Origin: Achromobacter deleyi
GTDB lineage: Bacteria > Pseudomonadota > Gammaproteobacteria > Burkholderiales > Burkholderiaceae_B
DNA: 64,000 nt
Direction of reading: 5' to 3'
Assembly: GCF_016127315.1 (NCBI RefSeq)
Contig: NZ_CP065997.1
Span: 4,650,001 to 4,714,000 of the forward strand
The position numbers and the translations under genes are program-made. Shown in pieces: positions 1 to 8,576 of this stretch; position 1 is the stretch's first letter; each line of letters begins with the position of its first letter. Below the pieces are notes generated by a model. It had not been told where the DNA came from, did no database searches, and saw nothing but the letters and a program-made list of their open reading frames with translations.

Positions 1-492
1 CTGCCTGGTGATCACGCCATCGAGGGTGGCGGCGATGTCCCATGAGCGATCGCGCGTCAGGTTTCTGGAGAGAATGAGCAGACGCAGGCGGGCGGGGTCT
101 TCGGGCTGCAACGGCGTGAAGCGCAGCGCCCACATCTTGGGGTGGAAGGCCCCGCCTTGAGGGGCGGCGACCTCGACGATGATGCGTTCGAGCAGCGAGC
201 AAAGGCGGGAATGTGGCCGGGCGCTCGCCTGGATATGGCCGGCGTCGGTGAAGACGACGAGGCGGCCGGCGATGCGCTCGGCGCCTTCCAGCAGCGCCAG
301 AGGATGAGAGAGAATGTCGTCGCGGTTCTCGGAGGCGAAGAGCGCCAGACTGACCGGCACGGCGAGCGCGGTCTCGAAGTCGAGCGAGAAGGTCGCGGCG
401 ACCGCCGAGTCGAAGACATAGCCCGCCGGCGGCTGAAGATTGGCGCCGTAGAGCATTCGCTGTTCGGGATCTAGGCTGCGGCTATTCAGCAT
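1..492 (-). CDS. Phospholipase D-fold family protein, 5' part only (cut by window edge)
   Basis: The reading frame stays open from an ATG at 492 to the window edge, giving 164 codons of the N-terminal part. The ATG overlaps the stop of the upstream DUF6361 gene by 11 bp, so the two are probably translationally coupled. Two pieces match the PLD catalytic pattern: an HxK motif in GGAFHPKMWALRF (about residues 114-126), followed by LILSRNLTRDRSWD, where the Asn of SRNLT sits where PLD enzymes carry their conserved Asn. In other bacteria DUF6361 and PLD-type genes occur together near DNA helicases. The catalytic C-terminal half is outside the window, so it could be a nuclease or a catalytically dead homologue. 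Confidence 0.72.
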   Translation of the reverse strand, partial: MLNSRSLDPEQRMLYGANLQPPAGYVFDSAVAATFSLDFETALAVPVSLALFASENRDDILSHPLALLEGAERIAGRLVVFTDAGHIQASARPHSRLCSLLERIIVEVAAPQGGAFHPKMWALRFTPLQPEDPARLRLLILSRNLTRDRSWDIAATLDGVITRQ

Positions 493-1660
493 GGGCGAGA
501 TCCCGCAGGTGGGATTTGGCCTGCGCCCAGCGGAAGCTGAGGCGATCTGCGCCCGATGCGCCGGTCCAGCGGTCACGGACAGCGTGATTAGCGTAGCGGG
601 ACTGGCTGGTCTTGAGCCGGCGTTCGCGCTCCTCGACGAGCCGCCGCGCCGCGGGCGCCGAGATTACCTGCTCCGTCCCGGCCAGAACCAGATCGCGCCA
701 CTCATTCACGAACTGCTTGGCGGCTGGTCGGACGGCGTGCGCTGGGTGCTCCACGACATTCCAGAAATCATCGAGCGACCACGCGCGGACTGCGCCGGTA
801 TCGAGTTCGTCGCTCCAGGCTTCAAGCCGAGCGCGATAGTCCTCTATCCAGTCGTCGCGCTGGCGCAGCTCGCTGAGCGCGAGGTTATAGAGCAGCGCGG
901 CGCCGTGCATCACATGGGAGAAGATTTCCCCATGCTGGACGAGGCGGCGCGCTGCGGATGGAAACGCCGACAGATGGGGGTGCGTCCAGATGTAGTCGCA
1001 GCCCGCGTCGATGCCTTCGCGCGCCAGCATCGTGAGCAGTGCGGTGGGCTGGCTGGCGATCAGGCGGTCGATGAGGAATTGCGCCTCGTCGGTGGTCAGG
1101 CGGAAGACGGCGTGCTCAAGCAGGTCGCCGGGCATCTGAGGCAAGGCTGGATTCCAGAAGGCGGGCGTCTGGGCGCCGGCCAGAGCGTCTTCGCCGCTGG
1201 ATGCGCCGCGCGACCGGCCACGGCCCCGCAAGGCGACGAACAGACTGTCGAGCGAGCCCGGAAAGACCCGGATGCCCCACGCGCCCAGGCCAGCCCAATA
1301 GACGGAACTCGGCAACCGCTGGAGCCGTGGTCCTGCATCCCGGCCGATGATGCCGTTGAACTCACCGCCGGCTTTCAGGGCGTCAGCAAGCCGGATTTCG
1401 GTGTCGCGCGCCTCGGTGCGGAGCTGCGCTTCAGGGACTTCGCGCTTTTCCAGCGCCCGATAGAGCCAGGGAATGAACAACATGTATCGCAGGCGCGTCT
1501 GGATCGTGCTCGTGCCCGGAAAGAGGTGATCGGCGATGGAATCCCGGATCGCCCCCAGCCCCAGCTCGTCGCGGGTCTCGCGCTCCTGAAAGAGCGCCAT
1601 GATGCGCTGCGCGCGCTCCCGCTCGGCTTCATCGAAATCGATCCAGGCAAGAGACGACAT
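482..1660 (-). CDS. DUF6361 family protein
   Basis: This 392-residue protein opens with MSSLAWIDFDEAERERAQRI and then DELGLGAIRDSIADHLFPG and STIQTRLRYMLFIPWLY, the conserved N-terminal block of DUF6361 proteins. It has no signal peptide or membrane segment and no catalytic motif that I recognise. It starts 4 bp after the stop of the UvrD-like helicase gene, and its end overlaps the PLD-like gene, so it sits in the middle of a single leftward operon. Its biochemical role is unknown. Its position between a helicase-nuclease and a PLD protein suggests a partner in DNA processing or defence, which is inference from context. Confidence 0.8.
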   Translation of the reverse strand: MSSLAWIDFDEAERERAQRIMALFQERETRDELGLGAIRDSIADHLFPGTSTIQTRLRYMLFIPWLYRALEKREVPEAQLRTEARDTEIRLADALKAGGEFNGIIGRDAGPRLQRLPSSVYWAGLGAWGIRVFPGSLDSLFVALRGRGRSRGASSGEDALAGAQTPAFWNPALPQMPGDLLEHAVFRLTTDEAQFLIDRLIASQPTALLTMLAREGIDAGCDYIWTHPHLSAFPSAARRLVQHGEIFSHVMHGAALLYNLALSELRQRDDWIEDYRARLEAWSDELDTGAVRAWSLDDFWNVVEHPAHAVRPAAKQFVNEWRDLVLAGTEQVISAPAARRLVEERERRLKTSQSRYANHAVRDRWTGASGADRLSFRWAQAKSHLRDLAHAE

Positions 1661-1664
1661 GGGC

Positions 1665-4600
1665 TCAGGCCGCCTCGCTCTCGGTCGGCTTCGTCGGCAG
1701 GACGGGAATGACGGTGCCGGAGGTCATCAGCACGATCAGGCCGCGGTCGGCGCCGGTCATGTCGAGATAGGCCCGCACCTGCGCGCGATAATGATCGAGC
1801 GTTCCCGGCGTCGGCGTCACATCGCTTTTCCAGTCCACGACGACGGCGGGGCGGCCCTCGGCCGTCAGGGTCAGGGCATCGGCGATCCCGGCCGTTGCGG
1901 TTTCCACGCCGTCGGCCGCCTGTGCGGAATAGACGGGAAATTCGGCGAGAAGACCCGGCCGCAGGGCCGCGATGTCAGGCAGAGCCAGGGCGCGGGCCAC
2001 GCAGGCCGCCAATTCCTGCGCCGACAGCCCCGTCGCCGGGTTGGCGACAGGACACTGGCCGAGGGCGCGGATGAGGTGGCCAGCTCGTTCGGTCAGGGCG
2101 GCTTCCTCCTCCTGGGTTTCGCCGGTCAGCACCTCTTCCATGAGCTTGTGGAGGATCAGCCCGCGCTCGCGGCCGCCCTGCACCGGGGCGACGGCATCCA
2201 GCTCGGGAGGCTGGTCGTCGCCTGACCCTGTCCAGAGGGCCGCCTCTTCTTCCCGCATCACGGTCCCGGCGGCGTTTTCGTCACGGCTGGGCGCGAGCCA
2301 GGTCAACCGCGTCTGCGCGGCCGCGATGGCTTCGGCTTCGGCGGCGAAGCTCGCGCGCGTCTGGGTGTTGCCCGCGCCCGCGCCTGCGGCCGCGAGACCG
2401 ATAGGTAGGTGAGAGACGTCCAGGCCGGGCAGGTCGGCGAGCGACAGATCGACGAGACCGATCCAGGCCGATTTCGACGGCGTGGCGTTGAGCCGGGGCA
2501 AGACGAGGAGTTCGCGGGCGCGGGTGGCCGCGACATACCAGAGCCGGATGCGTTCGCGGTCCAGCTCCTCCTTCTCCGCCTGGCGCGCGGTTTCGTAGCC
2601 CTCGGGCACGACTCCCAGGACCGGGCAGTAGAAGGTCTCGGTCTGGCGGTCGATCACGGCGCTCTCGGGCGCCATGACGCCGGTCATGGTGTTGACCGGA
2701 ATGACGATCGGCCATTCCAGCCCCTTGGCCGCGTGCATGGTGAAGAGCGCGACCGCTTCCTCCTGGGCGTCGGGCCTTCCCTCGACGGCGCGTGCCTCGT
2801 CGGACCACGCCGCTGTCATCGCCTCGGCGAAGGCGCGCAAACCGCGCACGGCGTAGCCGGTCGACAGGCTGAGATAGAGATCGACATTGGCGAGCGCACG
2901 CTCGGCCTGGCCGCGATGGCGCTCGAGGAGGAGCGGACGGACGCGCAACACATCCACGGCCTGCGAGAGCAACTCGTGCGGGGTCGTGCTGTTGCCGCGC
3001 CGGGAGAGCGATTGCAGCCGCTCGATGACGTCGCGCGCGAGCGGGTGCGCGATGATGGCGGGATCGATGCTGAGATCCAGACGCGGAATCCGATCCGGCT
3101 GTTCCTCCGAGCGCGGAAGCCCCCAGATGATGTCCAGCAGGTCTTCTTCGGTGAGTCCGACAAGAGGCCCGCGCAGCAGCGCGCCGAGCGCCAGCGTGTC
3201 GCGGCGGTCGGCCAGAACGCGGGTCAGCGCGATCAGATCCTGCACCTCCTGGCGGCGGAACAGCCCCTTGCCGGCTTGTGTCGCCACGGGGACGCCGCGG
3301 CGTTCCAGGGCCTCCTCATAGCGCCACAGCTCCGCGCCGGTTGGCGCCAGCAAGGCGATGTCGCCCGGCTGGCAGGGGCGCTCGGCGCCGCTACGACGGT
3401 CGATGATGGGGTGGCTTTCGATCAGCCGGGCGCACAGCTCGGCGATGGCGTCGGCTTCAGCATCGCGCTGCTGTTCGGCGCTGGCCTTGCCGTTTTCGTC
3501 GGCCACGGCGATGTCGAGAGCCGCCAGGCACAGGCCGCCCCGATCGTCATGGAATGGGTCGAGCGCGGTGAAGCCCGGCTGGCCATCGGCCGAGAGAACG
3601 GCCTCGAAGCGCTCGTTGACGAAGGTGAGGATCGAGGCGCAGGAGCGGAAGTTGGTGGAGATCGACAGAAGGCTGTCGGGGTCCTGGGCGCGGAAGGCGT
3701 CGCGCGCCTGCACATAGGCGCCGACGTCGGCGCCCCGGAAGCGATAGATCGCCTGCTTCGGGTCGCCGACCAGGAAGAGCGCGCCCGGCCGGATTTGGAA
3801 GCGGGTCCAATCGTCATCGCCATCGACCGGCTCGCCACACAGCCGCCAGAAGATTTCGGTTTGCAGGGGATCGGTGTCCTGAAACTCGTCGACGAGGACA
3901 TGGGCGAAACGCTGTCCCAGCGCCTCGCGCACGGCGTCGTGGTCGCGCAGCAAGTCGCGCGCGGCGAAAATCAGATCGTCGAAATCGAGCTGGGCGCTGG
4001 CGCGCTTGTGGTCGCGATAGCGTTGCAGGATCGGACGCGCTTCGCCGATCAGCGCGGCCAGGGCATGGCCGGCGACGGCCTGCGCCAACGCGACCCAAGC
4101 GTCGCAACAGGCGGTGTAGTGGGTCTCGGCGGCGTCGTTCAGCCGGTCGCCATCGGCCTTGGAGAGACCGGCCTGTTTGGCCGTGGCGGCCCATTTGCCC
4201 TTCTTGCGGTAGGAGGCGAAAGCGCCGGTCTTGGTGCAAAGATCCGGGTGGGGCCGCGCGGTCAGGAGCCGAACGAGGCCCGCGGGCGTCGCGGGATCGG
4301 AACCGTTCGCCACGGCGGTCGCCATTTCAGCCAGCCGCTCGACGATCGTTACCGTTTCCGGCTCGGCCGCCGCCGTGCCATCCATGAAGTTCGCGAAATC
4401 CGCCGTGGCCTGCCGGAACGCCGTGAGGTGGCCGCCAAGTGGAGAGACGGGCGGGGCCGTGAGTGTGGGGCGACGGCGTATACTCTCGGCGATCTTATGG
4501 ATGAGCGCCACGGTCTCGCCGGGGCTGTGCAGCACCAGCTCGGCCAGGATACCGCCCTGACCGCCGGACAGGCGTTCGCGCAGCCAGCCATCGACAATCT

Positions 4601-5066
4601 CAAGGAAGGTGAGGTCGGCCTGGTTGCGATCCGTAACGCCGGCGCCGGGATCGATGTCGGCCTCCGCCGGATAGGGCTTGATCAGGCGCTGGCAGAAGCC
4701 GTGGATGGTCGAGCAGGTGATTTCGTCGATCGCGGCGCTGGCGGCGGCGAGATTGTCGCGATGGGTCTGGGATAGCCCATCGGGCAGCGCCACACGCAGC
4801 TCGGTCGCGATCGTGCCGGCCGAGAGATCGGCAACGAACTCGCGGACACGTGATAGCAGCTCGCTCGCGGCGAGTTCGGTGAAGGTGACGGCGGCGATGG
4901 AGCGCGGCGCGACGCCTTCGGCCAGCATGGCGGCGATGCGGCCGGCCATGACGGCGGTCTTGCCTGAGCCCGCGCCGGCCTCGACCAGGATCGAGCGATC
5001 ATGGAGGCTGATCGCATCGCGGCGCGCGCCGTCGTCCTTCAACACTTTGGACACGCTGCTCATCAT
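1665..5066 (-). CDS. AddA-like UvrD/Rep helicase with C-terminal PD-(D/E)XK nuclease
   Basis: This is a superfamily 1A helicase of about 1133 residues. Visible motifs in order are Walker A GAGSGKT (31-37), the Walker B-type LVDEFQDTDPLQ, GDPKQAIYRFRGAD, TMHAAKGLEWPIV and the motif VI region YVAATRARELL. Near the C-terminus VVDWKSD and YRAQVRAYL match the RecB/AddA nuclease motifs, with D and K in DWK and Q and Y in the QVxxY helix. I chose the ATG at 5066 because it forms a 4-bp ATGA overlap with the upstream AddB-like gene; a longer frame to 5132 only reads that gene's end out of frame. It probably forms a heterodimer with the AddB-like protein, but the genomic setting is not a housekeeping addAB locus. 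Confidence 0.88.
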   Translation of the reverse strand: MMSSVSKVLKDDGARRDAISLHDRSILVEAGAGSGKTAVMAGRIAAMLAEGVAPRSIAAVTFTELAASELLSRVREFVADLSAGTIATELRVALPDGLSQTHRDNLAAASAAIDEITCSTIHGFCQRLIKPYPAEADIDPGAGVTDRNQADLTFLEIVDGWLRERLSGGQGGILAELVLHSPGETVALIHKIAESIRRRPTLTAPPVSPLGGHLTAFRQATADFANFMDGTAAAEPETVTIVERLAEMATAVANGSDPATPAGLVRLLTARPHPDLCTKTGAFASYRKKGKWAATAKQAGLSKADGDRLNDAAETHYTACCDAWVALAQAVAGHALAALIGEARPILQRYRDHKRASAQLDFDDLIFAARDLLRDHDAVREALGQRFAHVLVDEFQDTDPLQTEIFWRLCGEPVDGDDDWTRFQIRPGALFLVGDPKQAIYRFRGADVGAYVQARDAFRAQDPDSLLSISTNFRSCASILTFVNERFEAVLSADGQPGFTALDPFHDDRGGLCLAALDIAVADENGKASAEQQRDAEADAIAELCARLIESHPIIDRRSGAERPCQPGDIALLAPTGAELWRYEEALERRGVPVATQAGKGLFRRQEVQDLIALTRVLADRRDTLALGALLRGPLVGLTEEDLLDIIWGLPRSEEQPDRIPRLDLSIDPAIIAHPLARDVIERLQSLSRRGNSTTPHELLSQAVDVLRVRPLLLERHRGQAERALANVDLYLSLSTGYAVRGLRAFAEAMTAAWSDEARAVEGRPDAQEEAVALFTMHAAKGLEWPIVIPVNTMTGVMAPESAVIDRQTETFYCPVLGVVPEGYETARQAEKEELDRERIRLWYVAATRARELLVLPRLNATPSKSAWIGLVDLSLADLPGLDVSHLPIGLAAAGAGAGNTQTRASFAAEAEAIAAAQTRLTWLAPSRDENAAGTVMREEEAALWTGSGDDQPPELDAVAPVQGGRERGLILHKLMEEVLTGETQEEEAALTERAGHLIRALGQCPVANPATGLSAQELAACVARALALPDIAALRPGLLAEFPVYSAQAADGVETATAGIADALTLTAEGRPAVVVDWKSDVTPTPGTLDHYRAQVRAYLDMTGADRGLIVLMTSGTVIPVLPTKPTESEAA

Positions 5067-7717
5067 TCCGCCTCCCAGACCTGAGCGACTTCGCCAAGCC
5101 GCTCCGTGGCGGCCGGCATTTTGCGTTTGCAATAGGTGGCGCTAGCGTTGGCCGGCAGGGCGAAAGCGAGGTCGTCATAGTCGCCGCCGGTATCCGGGCC
5201 AGGCAGGGCCGCGCCTCCGGCGAGACTCGACCGTGCCGCGCGCAGATAGCCCGTGATCTCCTCGAGCACGGCCTCGGGATCGTCGAGCTGGAGATTGACG
5301 GGCTCGCGCGGATAGAGCAGCGAGGCGCTGATGGCGACATCGTCGCCGAGGAGCGCCTTCACCGCGAAGGCATAGAGACAGCGCTGAAGCTCTCGTCCGC
5401 CATTGAGGCGGATGTCGCCGCGCGGCGGCCGTCCGGTCTTATAGTCCCGCACGAGGGCGCGCTTGCCGTCGCCCGAGATGTCGAGCCGGTCGATATAGCC
5501 GGCGATGTTGAAGCCCGTGTCGGGAATCGCGACCGGCTCGCTCGCATCCCAGGGCGTTTCCGCGTCGGATTTCGGCTCCAAGCCGCCGAAGGGCACCTCT
5601 CCGTAGGAGCGTGCGCCCGGCAGGACATCATCACCATAGGACAAGGCGCGGCCCGCCATCACGCGGGCGTCGTCGAGCGTGCGGCTCCAGATGACGGCCG
5701 GCGGAACCGGGCGCTCGCTTTCCCAATCGGCGGCGACGGCTTGTGCGGCCCGCGCCACCGCTGCTTCGATGGCCTCGGCGTCGGCGGAGGCAAGACCGTC
5801 TCCGGTTTCGAGGTCGCGCAAGGCGCGGTCGAGAACCAAGTGAACGAGATCGCCGATCCCGAGCGCGTCGAGCACGAGCGGTTCGGTGCTGCTCTGCGGT
5901 TCATGCCATCCGAACGCGTAGACCCACACGAAACTCAGCGGATTGCGCAGCAGGCGGCGCAGCGAGCTGGCCGACTGGGTGCGGCCGAGGATGGCGAGAA
6001 CGAGCGGATGATCTGCCCGCACGAGCCCGTCATGGGGAGTAATCTCGGCCTGCCCCCAGTCGCGCCAGCAGCCCTGCGCACCGACCGCTTGCGGATCGGC
6101 TGCGAACTCTTGGGGCCGGGCCATGAGGCGGTCTGTTTCGCTGAAGGCGTGCGCCGGTGTCGCGTTGCGGCGCAGATAGGTTTCGTCGCCACGCCCGGCG
6201 AGCAGAGGGCTGCGACCCAGGAGACGCCCGTCGTTGTCGCGCCGGGCGCGCGACAGAACGACGGTGTCGGCCGTCGTGGCAAGGATCGTCTCGAAGTCGC
6301 GGCGGTCGGCGAGGTTGACCGGCAGCGGGTCGAGCACCTGGGTCGGGATGATATGGCCCGGGATCAGCCGGTCCTCGGCGATCCCGCGCGGCCAGCGCGA
6401 GGAATTAAGCCCGATGAGCCGCACGAAGCGGCGGGGCGATGCCGCGAGCGCGCTGGCCGGCATCCAGGCGACGCAGACGCACGCTTCCAGTCCGTCGTCC
6501 TGCTTCAGGGTCTCCAGCGTGGCGTCGATCGAGGCGGCGGGGCCGGCGAGCAGAGCCTTGCGCCAGATCGCTAGCGCGCGGCCCTTGAGGAAGGCTTCTC
6601 CGATCTCGCTGGCGGCCGCCGATCCTTTCACAAGGGTCTCGACCGCCGTGCGCAGCGCAGCAACGTGGTCGGCGCCGTCGGGCCAGTCTTCTGGCGTCAG
6701 CCGGGCCAGCAGGCGGTTCCAGGCGCCTAGCGTCGAGAGCGGCGCATCGGTCGGCAGCACCCGCAGCCAGCCTTCGGGCAGGGTCTCGAAAGGCCCGCTG
6801 TCCCGGCAGAGCGCCGCGAGGCGGCGCAGCCGCGACTGCGACAGGCCGCGAACTACGATGTCGGCCAGCGCCGCAGCCGCCTGGCCCTCGCGGGTGGCGA
6901 CGGTGCGGATGCCATGGATGAAGTGAAGGTCGATGTTGGCGTCGGCACGCAGGGCCAGGAAATGATCGTCATAGTCGGCGGGCGAAGCGGTCGCGATGGC
7001 GATGTCCGAAGCCGGGATGCCCGAGGCAAGCAGGCTGCGCGCCCAGCGCATCGCCTCAATGGCCTCGTGATAGGCCGTCGCCGCGCTGGCGGCACTGATT
7101 CCCGGCGCATGCGCCGGTGCGCGCGAGACCGTGACGCCGGTGCCGTCCAGCCATGCGGGAACGCTCCTCGGGCCGGCCGTCCATCGCACGGGGATATGGG
7201 CGGTGAGCGCCTGGAGCAGCGGCCGCCAACAGGGCGAGAGTTCGGTAAGGCCGACGATCTCCAATGGGCCGAGGACCGCCGTGGCATGACAGATACGGGC
7301 GGTTGCGGCGGTGACGATGTCGCGAGGCCGCATCATGCCGGACGGAAGCTGGTCGAGGACGGCCGCTTCCAGACGCGCGATGGCGGCGAGACGCGGGTGA
7401 TCGGCCGCGCGTGCGGCAAGATCGATGCCCGCGCGCCAGGCTTTGTGGAGCGTGTCGGCCGCGGCGTCGATCATGCCGGGAAGAGCCTTGATGCTCTCCA
7501 ACTCCCCCATCGGCGTGGCAGGCAAGGCCGCCTGGATGGCCGCGCGCAGGCTCTCGTCGTCGATAGGGCGGGCGAAGCCGCCCGCCAGCCGGACGGCGGC
7601 CTGCTCGAAGGACATGATCTGGAGACCGTGCCGACCACCAAGGCTCGCCGCCAGGCGACTCACCCGCATGGCGAGGCGACCGTGAATGATCAGGGTAGAT
7701 CGGTGAGTAATGCTCAT
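5063..7717 (-). CDS. AddB-like PD-(D/E)XK nuclease family protein
   Basis: This 884-residue protein has a degenerate helicase-like N-terminal half without a clear Walker A motif. Its C-terminal PD-(D/E)XK domain shows SASSLRRLLRNPLSFVW, GDLVHLVLDRAL (the conserved His of RecB-type nucleases), LVRDYKTGRPP (catalytic D and K) and ELQRCLYAFA (Q and Y). The start at 7717 (MSITHRSTLIIHG) overlaps the stop of a small upstream gene by 4 bp; extending to 7909 would read that gene in another frame. Together with the AddA-like partner it should unwind and degrade DNA ends. Four-cysteine Fe-S ligands typical of some AddB proteins are not obvious. Confidence 0.85.
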   Translation of the reverse strand: MSITHRSTLIIHGRLAMRVSRLAASLGGRHGLQIMSFEQAAVRLAGGFARPIDDESLRAAIQAALPATPMGELESIKALPGMIDAAADTLHKAWRAGIDLAARAADHPRLAAIARLEAAVLDQLPSGMMRPRDIVTAATARICHATAVLGPLEIVGLTELSPCWRPLLQALTAHIPVRWTAGPRSVPAWLDGTGVTVSRAPAHAPGISAASAATAYHEAIEAMRWARSLLASGIPASDIAIATASPADYDDHFLALRADANIDLHFIHGIRTVATREGQAAAALADIVVRGLSQSRLRRLAALCRDSGPFETLPEGWLRVLPTDAPLSTLGAWNRLLARLTPEDWPDGADHVAALRTAVETLVKGSAAASEIGEAFLKGRALAIWRKALLAGPAASIDATLETLKQDDGLEACVCVAWMPASALAASPRRFVRLIGLNSSRWPRGIAEDRLIPGHIIPTQVLDPLPVNLADRRDFETILATTADTVVLSRARRDNDGRLLGRSPLLAGRGDETYLRRNATPAHAFSETDRLMARPQEFAADPQAVGAQGCWRDWGQAEITPHDGLVRADHPLVLAILGRTQSASSLRRLLRNPLSFVWVYAFGWHEPQSSTEPLVLDALGIGDLVHLVLDRALRDLETGDGLASADAEAIEAAVARAAQAVAADWESERPVPPAVIWSRTLDDARVMAGRALSYGDDVLPGARSYGEVPFGGLEPKSDAETPWDASEPVAIPDTGFNIAGYIDRLDISGDGKRALVRDYKTGRPPRGDIRLNGGRELQRCLYAFAVKALLGDDVAISASLLYPREPVNLQLDDPEAVLEEITGYLRAARSSLAGGAALPGPDTGGDYDDLAFALPANASATYCKRKMPAATERLGEVAQVWEAE

Positions 7718-7875
7718 AGCAGCACGCCCACTTGTTCGCTGCTGAGTTTGGTGGCCGGCCAGAGCCCCCCTTCCACCGGGTCGCATTTTGTAAAGTCTGC
7801 CAATTTGGCGAAGAGAACTACGTCGATCTTCAGCTCGGCAGCGACGGCCGGACCTTGCGGTTGTGTCTCGTCCAT
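7714..7875 (-). CDS. Small protein (53 residues), first gene of the helicase-nuclease operon
   Basis: This short frame begins MDETQPQGPAVAAELKIDVV and ends SSEQVGVLL, and its TGA overlaps the ATG of the AddB-like gene by 4 bp. The start is preceded by a purine-rich GGGGA about 5-6 bp upstream, a plausible ribosome binding site. It has no recognised domain, no signal peptide and no cysteine pair. The coupling and spacing argue for a real leader gene rather than noise, but I cannot assign a function. It could be a small accessory subunit, a translational leader or the vestige of a longer gene. Confidence 0.5.
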   Translation of the reverse strand: MDETQPQGPAVAAELKIDVVLFAKLADFTKCDPVEGGLWPATKLSSEQVGVLL

Positions 7876-7898
7876 GGAATCCCCTGTGGCGCCCCTCC

Positions 7899-7922
7899 GT
7901 AACAGGCATTACGCCCTGTTAC
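7899..7922. promoter_or_regulatory. 24-bp inverted repeat upstream of the helicase-nuclease operon (putative operator)
   Basis: GTAACAGG and CCTGTTAC form perfect 8-bp arms separated by 8 bp. The centre lies about 35 bp upstream of the small-protein start at 7875, where a repressor could block transcription or initiation. The arms differ from the palindrome beside the XRE gene, so the two are probably bound by different proteins. Confidence 0.4.
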
Positions 7923-8040
7923 GCTCTGCCAAGATATTAGCGCTAGTTGCCAGACATTTCGGCAGGCAAGAGCCAGCGCAGCGCGGGAGGTAGATCGGGG
8001 CCGGCGGATCCGGTTCTTGCAGGTCACGGCAGGCAGGGGT

Positions 8041-8066
8041 AATATGTCAAAAATATAAGACATTTT
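8041..8066. promoter_or_regulatory. Palindrome upstream of the XRE gene (putative autoregulatory operator)
   Basis: ATGTC (8044-8048) and GACAT (8059-8063) are perfect arms around an AT-rich spacer, with partial pairing continuing to 8041 and 8066. It ends about 20 bp before the ATG at 8085, a usual place for autoregulation by XRE-type antitoxins. The AT-rich spacer may also carry promoter elements. Confidence 0.4.
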
Positions 8067-8084
8067 AATCGCTTGCTATTTGCC

Positions 8085-8576
8085 ATGAATCTCATCGATA
8101 TCGGCCATTCCGTGCGGGTCCGGCGCTCTGAACTGGGCTTGTCCCAAGCGCAGTTGGCTCACCTCAGCGGCCTGTCTCGTCAGACGCTGGTCGGCCTGGA
8201 GAACGGCACCCTGAGCGATCTGGGCGTCAACCGGGTGGGAGAGGTCATGGCGGTGCTGGGTCTGGACAGTCCGAAGCCGGATACGCAGGCGCGGCGCAAG
8301 AAGCGCGGGCTCTGGATGGCCGCCAAGACGGCGAGTGTCAGCTATGCGCAGGAACTGGCGCCCGAGACGCTGGAGCAAGCCTTGGCGAGTGGGGAAGTAC
8401 CTGCTTCATTTGCTCCGCACCTGACGCATTTGCTGGATGAGGCGCCCGTGCCTGTCGTCGTGATGGCTGTTGAGGAGGCTGCCTCGCATACACACCAGCC
8501 GCCAAAGCAGGTCTGGCGCAACGTGGCGAAGCTGGCCGGATCGTTGTCCGTGCATCGTCGCGAACTGTGGGCATGA
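8085..8576 (+). CDS. XRE-family helix-turn-helix regulator, antitoxin-like
   Basis: The 163-residue protein has an N-terminal XRE helix-turn-helix at about residues 5-55 (SELGLSQAQLAHLSGLSRQT then LENGT). A C-terminal part of about 100 residues, containing KQVWRNVAKLAGSL, is not one I recognise. It is followed directly by an AbiEii-type nucleotidyltransferase gene with a 4-bp ATGA overlap, the usual arrangement of a regulator or antitoxin with its toxin. I chose the ATG at 8085; a TTG 12 bp upstream in frame is possible. It probably binds the palindrome just upstream. Confidence 0.75.
   Translation: MNLIDIGHSVRVRRSELGLSQAQLAHLSGLSRQTLVGLENGTLSDLGVNRVGEVMAVLGLDSPKPDTQARRKKRGLWMAAKTASVSYAQELAPETLEQALASGEVPASFAPHLTHLLDEAPVPVVVMAVEEAASHTHQPPKQVWRNVAKLAGSLSVHRRELWA

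Noticed and set aside
482..1711. Long rightward reading frame opposite the DUF6361 gene
   Set aside because: It is the antisense of a recognisable DUF6361 protein in GC-rich DNA and resembles no protein family.
1665..7717. The housekeeping addAB recombination locus
   Set aside because: The domain pattern is AddAB-like, but the operon partners (DUF6361, PLD, small leader gene) and mobile surroundings do not fit a core recombination locus, and Burkholderiales normally use RecBCD.
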